DNA of 45,577 nt from Clostridia bacterium (GTDB taxonomy: Bacteria > Bacillota > Clostridia > Oscillospirales > Acutalibacteraceae), in NCBI GenBank assembly GCA_017397105.1, contig JAFQKF010000029.1:1-45577 (forward strand), written 5' to 3'. Below the pieces are notes generated by a model. It ran no database searches and was not told the DNA's origin. It saw nothing but the letters and a program-made list of their open reading frames with translations. Below, piece after piece: positions 23,878 to 32,180 of the stretch (positions are counted from its first letter, which is position 1; the number at the start of each line of letters is the position of its first letter). Both the position numbers and the translations under genes were made by a program.

Positions 23878-25068
23878 ATGGAAAGACTTATCGGAACAGT
23901 TTCAAGAGGCGTTCGTGCTCCCATCATCCGCAGCGGTGACGATCTTGCAAAAATCGTAGCAGATTCCGTTATTGCCGCAAGCGAATCAGAGGGCTTTGAG
24001 CTTAATGACAGAGACGTTATCGCAGTTACCGAGTCCGTTGTTGCAAGAGCGCAGGCAAACTACTGCTCTGTTGACGATATTGCAGCTGACGTAAAGGCAA
24101 AGCTCGGCGGCGAAACCGTAGGCGTTATTTTCCCCATCCTGAGCAGAAACCGTTTTGCAATCTGCCTTCGCGGTATTGCAAAGGGCGCAAAGAAGGTAGT
24201 TCTTATGCTCAGCTATCCCTCGGATGAAGTAGGTAACCACCTTGTATCCCTTGATGCTCTTGATGAAAAGGGTGTTAATCCTTATTCAGACGTTCTTTCA
24301 CTCGAGCGTTACCGTGAGCTTTTCGGCGAGAACAAGCATCCCTTCACAGGTGTTGACTACGTTGATTATTACGGTTCAATCATCGCAGAAGCAGGCGCAG
24401 AATGCGAGATAGTTTTTGCAAATAATCCCCGTGCAATCCTTGATTATACAAGCAACGTTCTTACCTGCGATATCCATACAAGAGCAAGAACAAAGAGAAT
24501 CCTCAAGGCTGCAGGTGCAAACGTACTCGGCCTTGACGATATAATGAACGCTCCCGTTAACGGCAGCGGCTGCAACGAAAGCTACGGCCTTCTCGGCTCC
24601 AACAAGGCAACCGAGGATACAATCAAGCTCTTCCCCCGTGACTGCACCGAGTTTGTTTATGCTGTTCAGAACTACGTTCTTGAAGCAAAGGGCAAAAAGG
24701 TAGAGGTTATGGTTTACGGTGACGGTGCATTCAAGGATCCCGTAGGCAAAATCTGGGAGCTTGCTGACCCCGTAGTTTCCCCCGCTTATACCGACGGCCT
24801 CAACGGCACACCCAACGAGGTTAAGCTCAAGTATCTTGCAGACAATAACTTTGCAGACCTCAGCGGCGATGCACTTAAGGCTGCTGTTTCGGATTACATC
24901 AAGAATAAGGGCGATGACCTTGTAGGCTCAATGGAATCTCAGGGCACAACTCCCAGAAGAATTACCGACCTTATCGGTTCACTCTGCGACCTTACCTCAG
25001 GCAGCGGCGATAAGGGCACACCCATCGTTCTTATCCAGGGTTATTTCGATAACTACACAACAGACTGA
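23878..25068 (+). CDS. CofE-like (F420-0:gamma-glutamyl ligase superfamily) protein
   Basis: This 396-residue protein begins with the CofE-type pattern: an N-terminal RAPIIRSGDDLAKIV, DVIAVTESVVARAQANY, FPILSRNRFAICLRGIAKG and later GLDDIMNAPVNGSGCNESYG, DPVGKIWELADPVVSP. CofE adds Glu to coenzyme F420 with GTP. Clostridia of this type are not expected to make F420, and at 396 residues the protein is clearly longer than archaeal CofE (about 250), so a different amide-ligase substrate is likely. AAAGGGTG precedes ATG 23878. Codon use looks highly biased (GCA, AAG, CTT/CTC), suggesting high expression. A palindrome follows the stop. Confidence 0.82.
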   Translation: MERLIGTVSRGVRAPIIRSGDDLAKIVADSVIAASESEGFELNDRDVIAVTESVVARAQANYCSVDDIAADVKAKLGGETVGVIFPILSRNRFAICLRGIAKGAKKVVLMLSYPSDEVGNHLVSLDALDEKGVNPYSDVLSLERYRELFGENKHPFTGVDYVDYYGSIIAEAGAECEIVFANNPRAILDYTSNVLTCDIHTRARTKRILKAAGANVLGLDDIMNAPVNGSGCNESYGLLGSNKATEDTIKLFPRDCTEFVYAVQNYVLEAKGKKVEVMVYGDGAFKDPVGKIWELADPVVSPAYTDGLNGTPNEVKLKYLADNNFADLSGDALKAAVSDYIKNKGDDLVGSMESQGTTPRRITDLIGSLCDLTSGSGDKGTPIVLIQGYFDNYTTD

Positions 25069-25086
25069 TTTTTATGATGATATAAT

Positions 25087-25115
25087 GTAACCCCTCGGCC
25101 GAGCCGAGGGGTTAC
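25087..25115. terminator. Palindromic terminator-like hairpin
   Basis: GTAACCCCTCGGC (25087-25099) pairs perfectly with GCCGAGGGGTTAC (25103-25115) around CGA. T-tracts are poor on both strands. It lies between convergent genes. Confidence 0.75.
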
Positions 25116-25122
25116 TGTTATG

Positions 25123-25932
25123 TCAGCGTTCAATTAATTCGCCTACAGTATGGATGCTGATTCGTGGAAGGATTTCTGCCATCTCTTCGGGAGTTTTTTG
25201 GTAGGCTCGAAAAATCGTATAGCTGTTATCGAAACTTATATATCCAACCAAATCTCCATTATCTCTAATTTTATGCCTACAAAATTCTACTTTAAAGTTA
25301 GCGTATTCTTGCACTCCAATCAATTGCATGTATTCACTGTCTGTAAGGTCCGGTTTGCTGTTATGTTCTTCCAAATAAGTAGTACAACGCAGTACGTTAC
25401 CATCATCAAGCGTTACTCTGTAATCTAACATTCCGCTATCAACATAGTATTGTATCTCAAAATTATCGGGGTCATTGTCAATCAGCAGTACAGGTGTGTT
25501 TTCCAGATTACTAAGATGTGTTTCTGCATCTTCAATGGTGTTCAGACCGTTCATTCTTTCATGCACGTATTCTTCCTCAAGAAAAGCGTCAAACTCACCT
25601 TCGCTCATTGTTTCTGCGGCAGCTTTAATACGTTTCAGATCGCTTATTTTTAAGTCAAGGATATAAGGGGCATCGCTAAGTGTTGTTTGAACCGACTGAG
25701 TTGATATTTTTTCTGAGCTTGTATTCTGTTGACTTACTGCTGCTTTTGTAGCTTTTGTTGAAGACACTTCAGACTTCTGCTGATTTTCCGTTGTAAGTGT
25801 GCTCTCAGCAGCGGCGGTAATCGACTCTTGTGTGCTATGCGGTTGAGTTGTGTGCATTTTATTTGTGCTATTGGTGCAGGCTGAAAGGCACACGATGATT
25901 AAAACAAGAACAAATAATAATGATTTTTTCAT
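25123..25932 (-). CDS. Secreted lipoprotein of unknown function
   Basis: This is a 269-residue protein with a signal peptide and lipobox LSAC, Cys19 lipidated. A Thr/Ser/Gln-rich stalk covers about residues 20-90. The C-terminal domain (about 95-269) has no motif I recognise and contains DNDPDNFEIQYYVDSGMLDYRV and a short Glu-rich ending. AGGAG precedes ATG 25932. It starts 12 bases after the metalloprotease gene stop, so the two form an operon. It might act as a partner or inhibitor of that protease, which is speculation from context only. Base composition is visibly more AT-rich than in flanking genes. Confidence 0.72.
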   Translation of the reverse strand: MKKSLLFVLVLIIVCLSACTNSTNKMHTTQPHSTQESITAAAESTLTTENQQKSEVSSTKATKAAVSQQNTSSEKISTQSVQTTLSDAPYILDLKISDLKRIKAAAETMSEGEFDAFLEEEYVHERMNGLNTIEDAETHLSNLENTPVLLIDNDPDNFEIQYYVDSGMLDYRVTLDDGNVLRCTTYLEEHNSKPDLTDSEYMQLIGVQEYANFKVEFCRHKIRDNGDLVGYISFDNSYTIFRAYQKTPEEMAEILPRISIHTVGELIER

Positions 25933-25944
25933 AACTTTTTTCTC

Positions 25945-27414
25945 CTAATCTAAGTTTTCGGCTAAGTATTTTCGTATTTCTGCATCACATTCGTCACAAT
26001 AAATACTATCAATGTCCACCTCTTCTACTTTAACTCGTTTAAGCATAATACATCCTGATGCGTGTGGTACCCCATTACAGTCGGCACAATTAACATTGGA
26101 ACACAATGCGCCTTGAGAAGGCATATCTTTATAACAGTAATAATCATACAAATTCAGTTGATGCCCCGTTTCATGAACAAGAGTATATAGACTTCCCTTT
26201 CTCACTTCTGAGTTTGAAAGATTGGAGAAATTTGACGAGTTAACAACTCCGCAAGGAGTTATGATTATACTTCCAACACCGAGTGTAGAGTTTGAGCGGT
26301 CATCTAAATTGCTGGTCATAATATGCCCCGTCCACGCAATTTGTGAAATGTTGCCACTGCCTGCGCCGAACTGTTTTGTTAAATCGTTGCGCAAGTTTGC
26401 GGTTGTAAGGCAGGTGCCGTCAAGATGTCCGGCGGTCTGTTTGCAGGCGGCAGAAATGTTGCCGGAGGTAACGGAACCGCTTCGCAATATTTTACATTCA
26501 TCTGCAACAGAGGTGTATTTCTCAACAAATCCTGCTACTTTTAAGTTAAAGTTTTCCATCGTTACATCATTGAGAACCGAAGCATAATCTTTTATTTTAT
26601 TGCTTGCTGAAGAAAACCGTACACCGTACCCATTGTCATAATGGTGGTATTGGGTCAGCACATAGTCAATGCCCGGGAAATCCGAAATACTGATAAATCC
26701 GTACTTCTGAACAGACCCGATATATACGTACAAATAATCCTTTTTATTTGGAATATTGCCGCAGGCTTTTATTGCGGTGCCTTTGGAAAGGCTGAGATTG
26801 ACATTGGAACTGTCCGGTGTGTGCAACAAGGAAAAATTGTTTTTCGCTGTTGATGTTTCGGGTTCCTCCCATTTGTTTATACAGTTAATTATACAGGAAT
26901 CCTTGTTACCGTTACACTTAACGGTAAGTTTAACCGTACCGGGACTTAAGCCTGTTACGGAAAAGCTTCTGTCATCATATTGGGTAATATCTGCTATTCC
27001 GCTTTTGCTAAGCTCCCATACAAGTTTACCCTCGCCGGCATAATTAACTTTTATTGAGCCTTCCTTCTCCATATCAACATATACATAATCATATTCCTTT
27101 GTAATATCAAGCGTTTTATCATTGAGCAGAAATTTATGGATATAACCTTTGTTTTTTGTTTTGTTGTCCTGAACAAAAGCGTAACCGCCTTCATATCCGA
27201 GAACAGTAACCTCTCTGCCGTTTAAATAAATTGCCTGAATGTTTCCGAAGGACAAATTCGGTTCACTTCTGAAAAAAGCAAACCAGAAGCTCACCTTTGC
27301 CGGGTTACCGTTGGACGTTGCCTGCGTGCTGTAAGCGCTTGACGGAATTGCGCTGATGATAACCGAAAAGCTCAACAACACGCAAATGCTCAGAGTTATC
27401 ACTTTTTTACACAA
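25945..27414 (-). CDS. Secreted metzincin-like metalloprotease with SH3-like and Ig-like domains
   Basis: This is a 489-residue protein with a signal peptide (about 1-29, ending near SSAYS), an SH3-like segment (about 50-95), a bacterial Ig-like domain (about 108-180), a second SH3-like segment (about 205-245) and a C-terminal protease domain. The zinc motif is HETGHQLNLYD, an HExxHxxxxxD form with Asp as the likely third ligand. A later SGCIM resembles a Met-turn. A Cys-rich tail follows (CSNVNCADC, YCDEC). The start is TTG 27414 in this reading. An ATG five bases after GGAGG is out of frame by one base because of an A6 run (see findings). The substrate is unknown. Confidence 0.75.
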   Translation of the reverse strand: MCKKVITLSICVLLSFSVIISAIPSSAYSTQATSNGNPAKVSFWFAFFRSEPNLSFGNIQAIYLNGREVTVLGYEGGYAFVQDNKTKNKGYIHKFLLNDKTLDITKEYDYVYVDMEKEGSIKVNYAGEGKLVWELSKSGIADITQYDDRSFSVTGLSPGTVKLTVKCNGNKDSCIINCINKWEEPETSTAKNNFSLLHTPDSSNVNLSLSKGTAIKACGNIPNKKDYLYVYIGSVQKYGFISISDFPGIDYVLTQYHHYDNGYGVRFSSASNKIKDYASVLNDVTMENFNLKVAGFVEKYTSVADECKILRSGSVTSGNISAACKQTAGHLDGTCLTTANLRNDLTKQFGAGSGNISQIAWTGHIMTSNLDDRSNSTLGVGSIIITPCGVVNSSNFSNLSNSEVRKGSLYTLVHETGHQLNLYDYYCYKDMPSQGALCSNVNCADCNGVPHASGCIMLKRVKVEEVDIDSIYCDECDAEIRKYLAENLD

Positions 27415-27776
27415 ATCATATTTACCTCCTTCATATTAGCATTTTATTTTATGGCTGTCAACAAAACCAAAATCAATCAGCACATATAATCACTTTCCGT
27501 TTATTTGTTTCTCTGCCTTTATGCAGATTCCAATATATATATGACTGAAATCACGGCTTGTCACGTGAAAAATTTCAAAATATTTGTTTTTTGGCAAAAT
27601 GCACAAACAGCATTTCTCTTGTTTGTTGACGATGACATAGAGGTTGCGAGTTTGAATTGGTTTTAAATAAATTTCAAACATCCGATTGTCAGGCTATTGC
27701 AAAACACAGAGGAAATATTGTATTATTAATTCAGTTAAATCAAATATCAGAAATCAACTAAGTCAGGAGAGTTTGT
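27415..27776. other. AT-rich divergent intergenic region
   Basis: This 362-base region lies between the protease gene (minus) and xylB (plus). It is AT-rich. A possible xylB promoter is at 27697-27726. A 63-codon minus-strand ORF (27490-27681) has no ribosome site and is not called. Confidence 0.55.
27697..27726 (+). promoter_or_regulatory. Possible promoter of xylB
   Basis: TTGCAA (27697-27702), an 18-base spacer and TATTAT (27721-27726), 50 bases before ATG 27777. Confidence 0.45.
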
Positions 27777-29300
27777 ATGAAATATCTGCTTGGCTCCGAT
27801 ATAGGAACATCGGGCACCAAAACCGTACTTTTTGACCTTGAGGGCAGGGCTGTTGCCTCCCACACGGCGGAATATCCCCTTTATCAGCCTCACAACGGCT
27901 GGGCAGAGCAGGAGCCCGAGGATTGGTGGAACGGCTTTGTTGAGGGCGTTAAGGCTGTAATTGCGAAATCGGGTGCCGACGCTTCCGATATAGGCGGCAT
28001 AGGTCTTTCCGGCCAGATGCACGGTCTTGTTATGCTCGGCAAAAACGATGAGGTTTTAAGGCGCTCCATTATCTGGTGCGATCAGCGCACGGCGAAAGAA
28101 TGCGCTTTTATGGAAGAAACTGTTGGCAGAAAGCGTCTTATTGAAATCACCGCAAATCCTGCCATGACGGGCTTTACCGCATCCAAAATACTGTGGGTAA
28201 TGCGCAATGAGCCTGAGGTTTACGAAAAATGCGTTAAGATAATGCTCCCCAAAGATTACGTAAGATACCGCCTTACTGGCGAGTTTGCAACCGAGGTTTC
28301 GGATGCATCGGGTATGCAGCTTATGGACGTTGCCGGCAGATGCTGGTCCGATGAATTGCTCTCTCTGCTTTCAATTGACAAAGGCTTGCTCGGCAAAATG
28401 TACGAATCCCCCGACGTTACGGGCAGGGTGAGCGAATCTGCATCAAAGCTTACGGGGCTTGCAAAGGGCACTCCCGTAGCGGGCGGTGCAGGCGACAATG
28501 CCGCGGCGGCGATAGGTGCAGGTGTTTGCAGGCAGGGCAGTGCATTCAATACAATCGGTTCATCCGCAGTTATATATGCCGTTTCGGATAAACTCAATAT
28601 TGACCTTGGCGGCAGGGTGCACAGCCTTTGTGCCTCCGTGCCCGGCAAGTGGACTGTTATGAGCTGCACTCAGGCGGCAGGAATATCGCTTAAATGGCTT
28701 CGTGATACCTGCTGTGCTGCTGAAATTGAAGATGCGGCAAAGCTCGGCGTTGACCCTTACGTGATAATGGATAAAATGGCGGCTGAAATTCCTGCAGGAG
28801 CGGATAAGCTTATATATCTTCCTTACCTTATGGGCGAGCGCTCGCCTCACCCCGATTCTGACTGCAGGGGTGTATTCTTCGGCCTTTCCGCAATGCACAC
28901 AAGGGCGCATTTAATCAGAAGCGTGCTTGAGGGTGTGGCTTTCTCACAAAGAGAATGTATGGACGTTTTCAAAGAAATGGGAGTACCCGTTGATGATATG
29001 ACCGTATGCGGAGGCGGTGGCAGAAGCAAGCTGTGGAGGCAGATTCTTTCAGATGTGTACGGCTGCAACATAAGCGTGCTCAATGCGGATGAGGGCGGTG
29101 CTCTCGGTGCGGCGCTGCTTGCAGGAGTCGGCGCAGGAGCTTTTGAGAGCGTTGAGCAGGCGTGCGGTCAGGTTGTTTCAAAGCGTGTTGCCGCTACTCC
29201 CGACAGTGAAAAATCCGCCCAATACGAGCCGTATTTCAGCCTTTATAAAAAGCTTTACCTTTCATTAAAAGAAGACTTTGCATCCCTTGCAAAGATATAG
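27777..29300 (+). CDS. xylB: Xylulokinase (FGGY family)
   Basis: This 507-residue sugar kinase phosphorylates D-xylulose to xylulose 5-phosphate for the pentose phosphate pathway. It has the FGGY N-terminal ATP motif LLGSDIGTSGTKTVLFD, GWAEQEPEDWW, GLSGQMHGLV (typical of XylB), IIWCDQRT, DASGMQLMD and a C-terminal VCGGGGRSKLWRQI, GALGAALLAGVGAG. The length is normal. CAGGAG precedes ATG 27777. No xylose isomerase lies next to it. With the GH43-like enzyme it suggests use of plant pentoses. A terminator follows at 29304-29338. Confidence 0.93.
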   Translation: MKYLLGSDIGTSGTKTVLFDLEGRAVASHTAEYPLYQPHNGWAEQEPEDWWNGFVEGVKAVIAKSGADASDIGGIGLSGQMHGLVMLGKNDEVLRRSIIWCDQRTAKECAFMEETVGRKRLIEITANPAMTGFTASKILWVMRNEPEVYEKCVKIMLPKDYVRYRLTGEFATEVSDASGMQLMDVAGRCWSDELLSLLSIDKGLLGKMYESPDVTGRVSESASKLTGLAKGTPVAGGAGDNAAAAIGAGVCRQGSAFNTIGSSAVIYAVSDKLNIDLGGRVHSLCASVPGKWTVMSCTQAAGISLKWLRDTCCAAEIEDAAKLGVDPYVIMDKMAAEIPAGADKLIYLPYLMGERSPHPDSDCRGVFFGLSAMHTRAHLIRSVLEGVAFSQRECMDVFKEMGVPVDDMTVCGGGGRSKLWRQILSDVYGCNISVLNADEGGALGAALLAGVGAGAFESVEQACGQVVSKRVAATPDSEKSAQYEPYFSLYKKLYLSLKEDFASLAKI

Positions 29301-29303
29301 AAA

Positions 29304-29338
29304 AACAAGCCTGGCTTCATTGCGAAGTCAGGCTTGTT
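29304..29338. terminator. Hairpin terminator between xylB and the PHP gene
   Basis: AACAAGCCTGGCTTC (29304-29318) pairs with GAAGTCAGGCTTGTT (29324-29338), one mismatch. It lies just after the xylB stop, between convergent genes. Confidence 0.85.
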
Positions 29339-29362
29339 GCTGTTATGAGTCAATTTTTAATT

Positions 29363-30787
29363 TTATATCCACCAATATGTGCCCCAGAGGAAATATCTTA
29401 CTGCGGCAACAATGGGAGTCCAGCCAAGGAGAAAACTTGCAACGTCGGTAACGGCACGCATAAATACGGAAACGTCAACAGTCGGCACAACTGTGGGGAT
29501 TTCGTATTCAACACCCTTTGCCTTTACGGGGAAGGGCTGTGAATAGAGGATTCCGCCGGGTCCCGTAAGAGTGAAGCGCACGTAGCAACCGAGCTTATCC
29601 TCATAAGCGTTGAGGTCAAGGGACGTGATGTCCTTACCTTCGGCTATTATCTCGCCGTCGGAGTACCAGCGTACGCAGTCAAAGTTCTTTGCTTCAAATG
29701 ATATTGTATCAGTATCCTGGTTTACGTCAATGCAGGATACGTAAGGGGTTTCGTAAGCTTCGCCGTTGAAATCGTCGCCAAGGTCGGCTCGGGCATAATG
29801 AGAGCAGGAGAAGAATGCGCCCGTTTCCATGCTGGTGCGAAGAGCTTCTTCCGAAAGTTCGCTCATGCACATATAGGTGTGGGAGCGGATGTATTGGTCA
29901 GCGTGGTGAGCATCGGAGAAAGTGAGGCAGTAAACGTTGCGGCCTCTGGGGATTGTGAGCTCCAGCACGTTGTCCCAAAGGATGTAATCGTATTTAGTGC
30001 GGTTGTTCATTCCGCTGTTTACGTCCATTCCTATGCAGGAGGGATAGTTGAGGAAAATGTTGGCGAGCTTGTTGATATAGTAAGGCTGGTTTGCTCTTTC
30101 AGGGTCATCTTCGCATCCCACGTATTCTCCGACGTGGTCAAGGAAAGTGATTCCGCCTGCCTCTTCAACCTTTCGGGCTACGGTTTCATAATCGCCGTAA
30201 ACACCCATTCTTGCCTGTCCCCACTCCTTGCCCTTTTCCATAAAGAAGCAGTTTACGTGGCAGTCGTTAATCGGGGTTGCACCGTTCAGTTCGGCGGCGC
30301 CTGTGATTTCAAGCATGGGCTTGTTTGTGCCGTCTGCGTTGAATCTGTCTTTACCTGCAAGGATTTCGGCTCTTCTTTCGCTTGTGAGCACGTCAACGTC
30401 CTTCATCTGCGTATTGCCGAACTTTACAAGCCTGTAAAGCGGCACGGTGGTGGGGATTTTATCCCAGTTTGTGCCGATAACGGCGTGGTCGCTTATTGCA
30501 AGGATATCAAATCCGAGCGAATAATGGATTTCTACACTTTCCGCAATGCTGGGCACGGCGTCGCTTGCGTTGGTATGGCTGTGCAGTGAGGCTTTGTATT
30601 CCTTCCATTCGCCCCATTTTACATCCTTGTAAGGATTGGTGATTTCATAATCATATTGCCCTTCAACATTTTGCGCAACGTTGGCGACGGTTGAAACGGT
30701 GGGCTCGTATGCATTGACGGATGCTGAAAAAACTGATGCAAAAAGTGAAATACAAAGAGAAACGGCAAGGATTTTTTTTAGCTTCAT
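29363..30787 (-). CDS. Exported PHP-domain protein with a C-terminal hydrophobic segment
   Basis: This 474-residue protein has a signal peptide cut near SVNAYE. The PHP-type metal-dependent phosphoesterase domain includes SLHSHTNASDAVPS and DILAISDHAV, the expected first metal ligands; later LDHVGEY and FSDAHHADQ supply further His/Asp. The family acts on phosphoesters. A hydrophobic C-terminus (about 440-474, VASFLLGWTPIVAAV and a final aromatic GTYWWI) suggests surface anchoring. AAGGAGG precedes ATG 30787. That ribosome site overlaps the stop codon of the 37-residue ORF just upstream, so translation is probably coupled. Confidence 0.85.
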   Translation of the reverse strand: MKLKKILAVSLCISLFASVFSASVNAYEPTVSTVANVAQNVEGQYDYEITNPYKDVKWGEWKEYKASLHSHTNASDAVPSIAESVEIHYSLGFDILAISDHAVIGTNWDKIPTTVPLYRLVKFGNTQMKDVDVLTSERRAEILAGKDRFNADGTNKPMLEITGAAELNGATPINDCHVNCFFMEKGKEWGQARMGVYGDYETVARKVEEAGGITFLDHVGEYVGCEDDPERANQPYYINKLANIFLNYPSCIGMDVNSGMNNRTKYDYILWDNVLELTIPRGRNVYCLTFSDAHHADQYIRSHTYMCMSELSEEALRTSMETGAFFSCSHYARADLGDDFNGEAYETPYVSCIDVNQDTDTISFEAKNFDCVRWYSDGEIIAEGKDITSLDLNAYEDKLGCYVRFTLTGPGGILYSQPFPVKAKGVEYEIPTVVPTVDVSVFMRAVTDVASFLLGWTPIVAAVRYFLWGTYWWI

Positions 30788-30799
30788 TACAACGCCTCC

Positions 30800-30913
30800 T
30801 TATACAAGACCGATTGAGTGTAAAAAAGTGTAGATTGCAAGGGTGATGTCATAGAGTGAAAAATTGATGTCTGCAATGAAATCTCTGAGAAAAATGTTCA
30901 AATCAAAATCCAA
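30800..30913 (-). CDS. Unannotated 37-residue acidic-hydrophobic ORF upstream of the PHP gene
   Basis: A TTG start at 30913 sits nine bases after AAGGAG. The ORF encodes a peptide beginning MDFDLNIFLRDFIAD and ending FLHSIGLV, and stops at 30800-30802 inside the AAGGAGG site of the PHP gene. This layout suggests translational coupling or a small partner peptide. I recognise no family. The TTG start and short length keep confidence moderate. Confidence 0.5.
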   Translation of the reverse strand: MDFDLNIFLRDFIADINFSLYDITLAIYTFLHSIGLV

Positions 30914-31021
30914 AATAATTCTCTCCTTCTGCGTTATCGCCTTAGTTAATATTTATTGTACAGAAAAATAATCAGGTTGTAAAGAATTTTGTAAAAAAAA
31001 TAACGTGATCGTTTATGTACC

Positions 31022-31050
31022 TTGAAAAACAAAGGGATTTGCAGTATAAT
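31022..31050 (+). promoter_or_regulatory. Predicted promoter of the HAD hydrolase gene
   Basis: TTGAAA (31022-31027), a 17-base spacer and TATAAT (31045-31050), 32 bases before ATG 31083. Confidence 0.75.
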
Positions 31051-31082
31051 CTAATAAATTTTACATAAATACGGGGTGCTCG

Positions 31083-31880
31083 ATGAAAGGTAAAACAGCG
31101 TTTTTTATTGATATTGACGGTACTCTTACTGCTCCCGGCTGTTGGGTGCATGAGAATAACGCATTGTGGCTTAAAAGGGCTCAGAAGGACGGCCATAAGG
31201 TGTTTATAAACACGGGAAGGTCAAAGGGAAATATAAATGCCGAGTTAATGGAGGCTATCAGCTTTGCGGACGGTATAATCTGCGGCAACGGCAGCCATTT
31301 TATAATGGACGGCGCGGATGTTTTCAAGAGGGCGATTCCTGTTGAAACTCTTTGCAGGTTCAGCGAATACGTGCTGCAGCATGAGGATTTATGGTGCCTT
31401 TTTGAGGGCGAGGAGGAGCTTTTTTCAATCAACCGCGACTCCGATGCAGACGAGTCCTCCGGAATAGGCAGGATTAAGCATAAGGATGATTTTAAAACAA
31501 AGTATTCAGCCTGCCCCATAGAGGTTGTTGCGGTGGGCAGAGAGCTGCCCGAGGGCTTTAAGGAGCTTTTTGCAGACGAGCTGAACATCTTTGAACTCGA
31601 CGGATATTCAGACTGCGTTTGCAAGGGCTGCAACAAGGCGGAGGCGATGCTCAAAGTGCTTGATATTATTGGGTTTGAGCAAAAATACTGCGTTGCTGTA
31701 GGTGACAGCGGAAATGACCGCAGTATGCTTGAAGCTGCAGGCACAAGCGTGGCAATGGGAAATGCCGATGAAAGAATAAAAGCGATGGCGGATATGGTGA
31801 CTCTTCCCAATACTCAGGGCGGAGTAGGCGAGGCGGTAAGAAGAATCCTCTATGCGTCGGAAATTTCGGATGAAAAGTAA
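31083..31880 (+). CDS. HAD-superfamily phosphatase, Cof type
   Basis: This 265-residue cytoplasmic protein has HAD motif I FFIDIDGTLT (nucleophile and acid/base Asp), motif II INTGRSKG, a C2-type cap in the middle, Lys of motif III in CNKAEAML and motif IV AVGDSGNDRSMLEAAG. The Cof subfamily dephosphorylates sugar phosphates and cofactors; the substrate is not readable. A GGGGTG site precedes ATG 31083. It is monocistronic, with its own promoter and the terminator at 31910-31944, and sits just upstream of the dcw cluster. Confidence 0.92.
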   Translation: MKGKTAFFIDIDGTLTAPGCWVHENNALWLKRAQKDGHKVFINTGRSKGNINAELMEAISFADGIICGNGSHFIMDGADVFKRAIPVETLCRFSEYVLQHEDLWCLFEGEEELFSINRDSDADESSGIGRIKHKDDFKTKYSACPIEVVAVGRELPEGFKELFADELNIFELDGYSDCVCKGCNKAEAMLKVLDIIGFEQKYCVAVGDSGNDRSMLEAAGTSVAMGNADERIKAMADMVTLPNTQGGVGEAVRRILYASEISDEK

Positions 31881-31909
31881 AAGTCAATAGGTGTAAAATG
31901 GCATAAATC

Positions 31910-31944
31910 AACCGTTCGGTGCGTCAAAAACGCATCGGGCGGTT
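31910..31944 (+). terminator. Terminator of the HAD hydrolase gene
   Basis: A stem of about 15 bases (AACCGTTCGGTGCGT with ACGCATCGGGCGGTT, G-T wobbles) is followed by TTTTGCG. Confidence 0.85.
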
Positions 31945-32108
31945 TTTTGCGTTTAAAATCATAAAAAACCGGTTGAAAGTCAACAAGTTTTCCACAACGT
32001 TTTCCACTGCAGCTGTGGAAAACTCGCACCCCTCACAACATTTTGGGGCAGGGTGTGTGGAAAACACAATTTTGCGAAAATTTCTTTGCAAAATTTTGCG
32101 CCAAACTA

Positions 32109-32136
32109 TTGCATTATTTCTTTGGTTATGTATAAT
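32109..32136 (+). promoter_or_regulatory. Predicted promoter of the dcw cluster
   Basis: TTGCAT (32109-32114), a 16-base spacer and TATAAT (32131-32136). Transcription should start at about 32143, at the first MraZ-box-like repeat. Confidence 0.75.
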
Positions 32137-32140
32137 TAAG

Positions 32141-32180
32141 AGGTGTAAAAGGGCACCCAGAGGCGTAAAGTGGCATAAAA
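32141..32180 (+). promoter_or_regulatory. Tandem MraZ-box-like repeats (probable autorepression operator)
   Basis: Two adjacent 20-base repeats start at 32141 (AGGTGTAAAAGGGCA) and 32161 (AGGCGTAAAGTGGCA). They share AGGYGTAAARKGGCA at exactly 20-base spacing, directly over the predicted transcription start. MraZ is known to bind tandem repeats of this kind in front of its own gene in other bacteria; binding here is inferred. A related copy lies at 31889-31907. Confidence 0.6.

Noticed and set aside
27490-27681. 63-codon minus-strand ORF in the xylB upstream region
   Set aside because: No ribosome site before the ATG, AT-driven composition and no recognisable domain.
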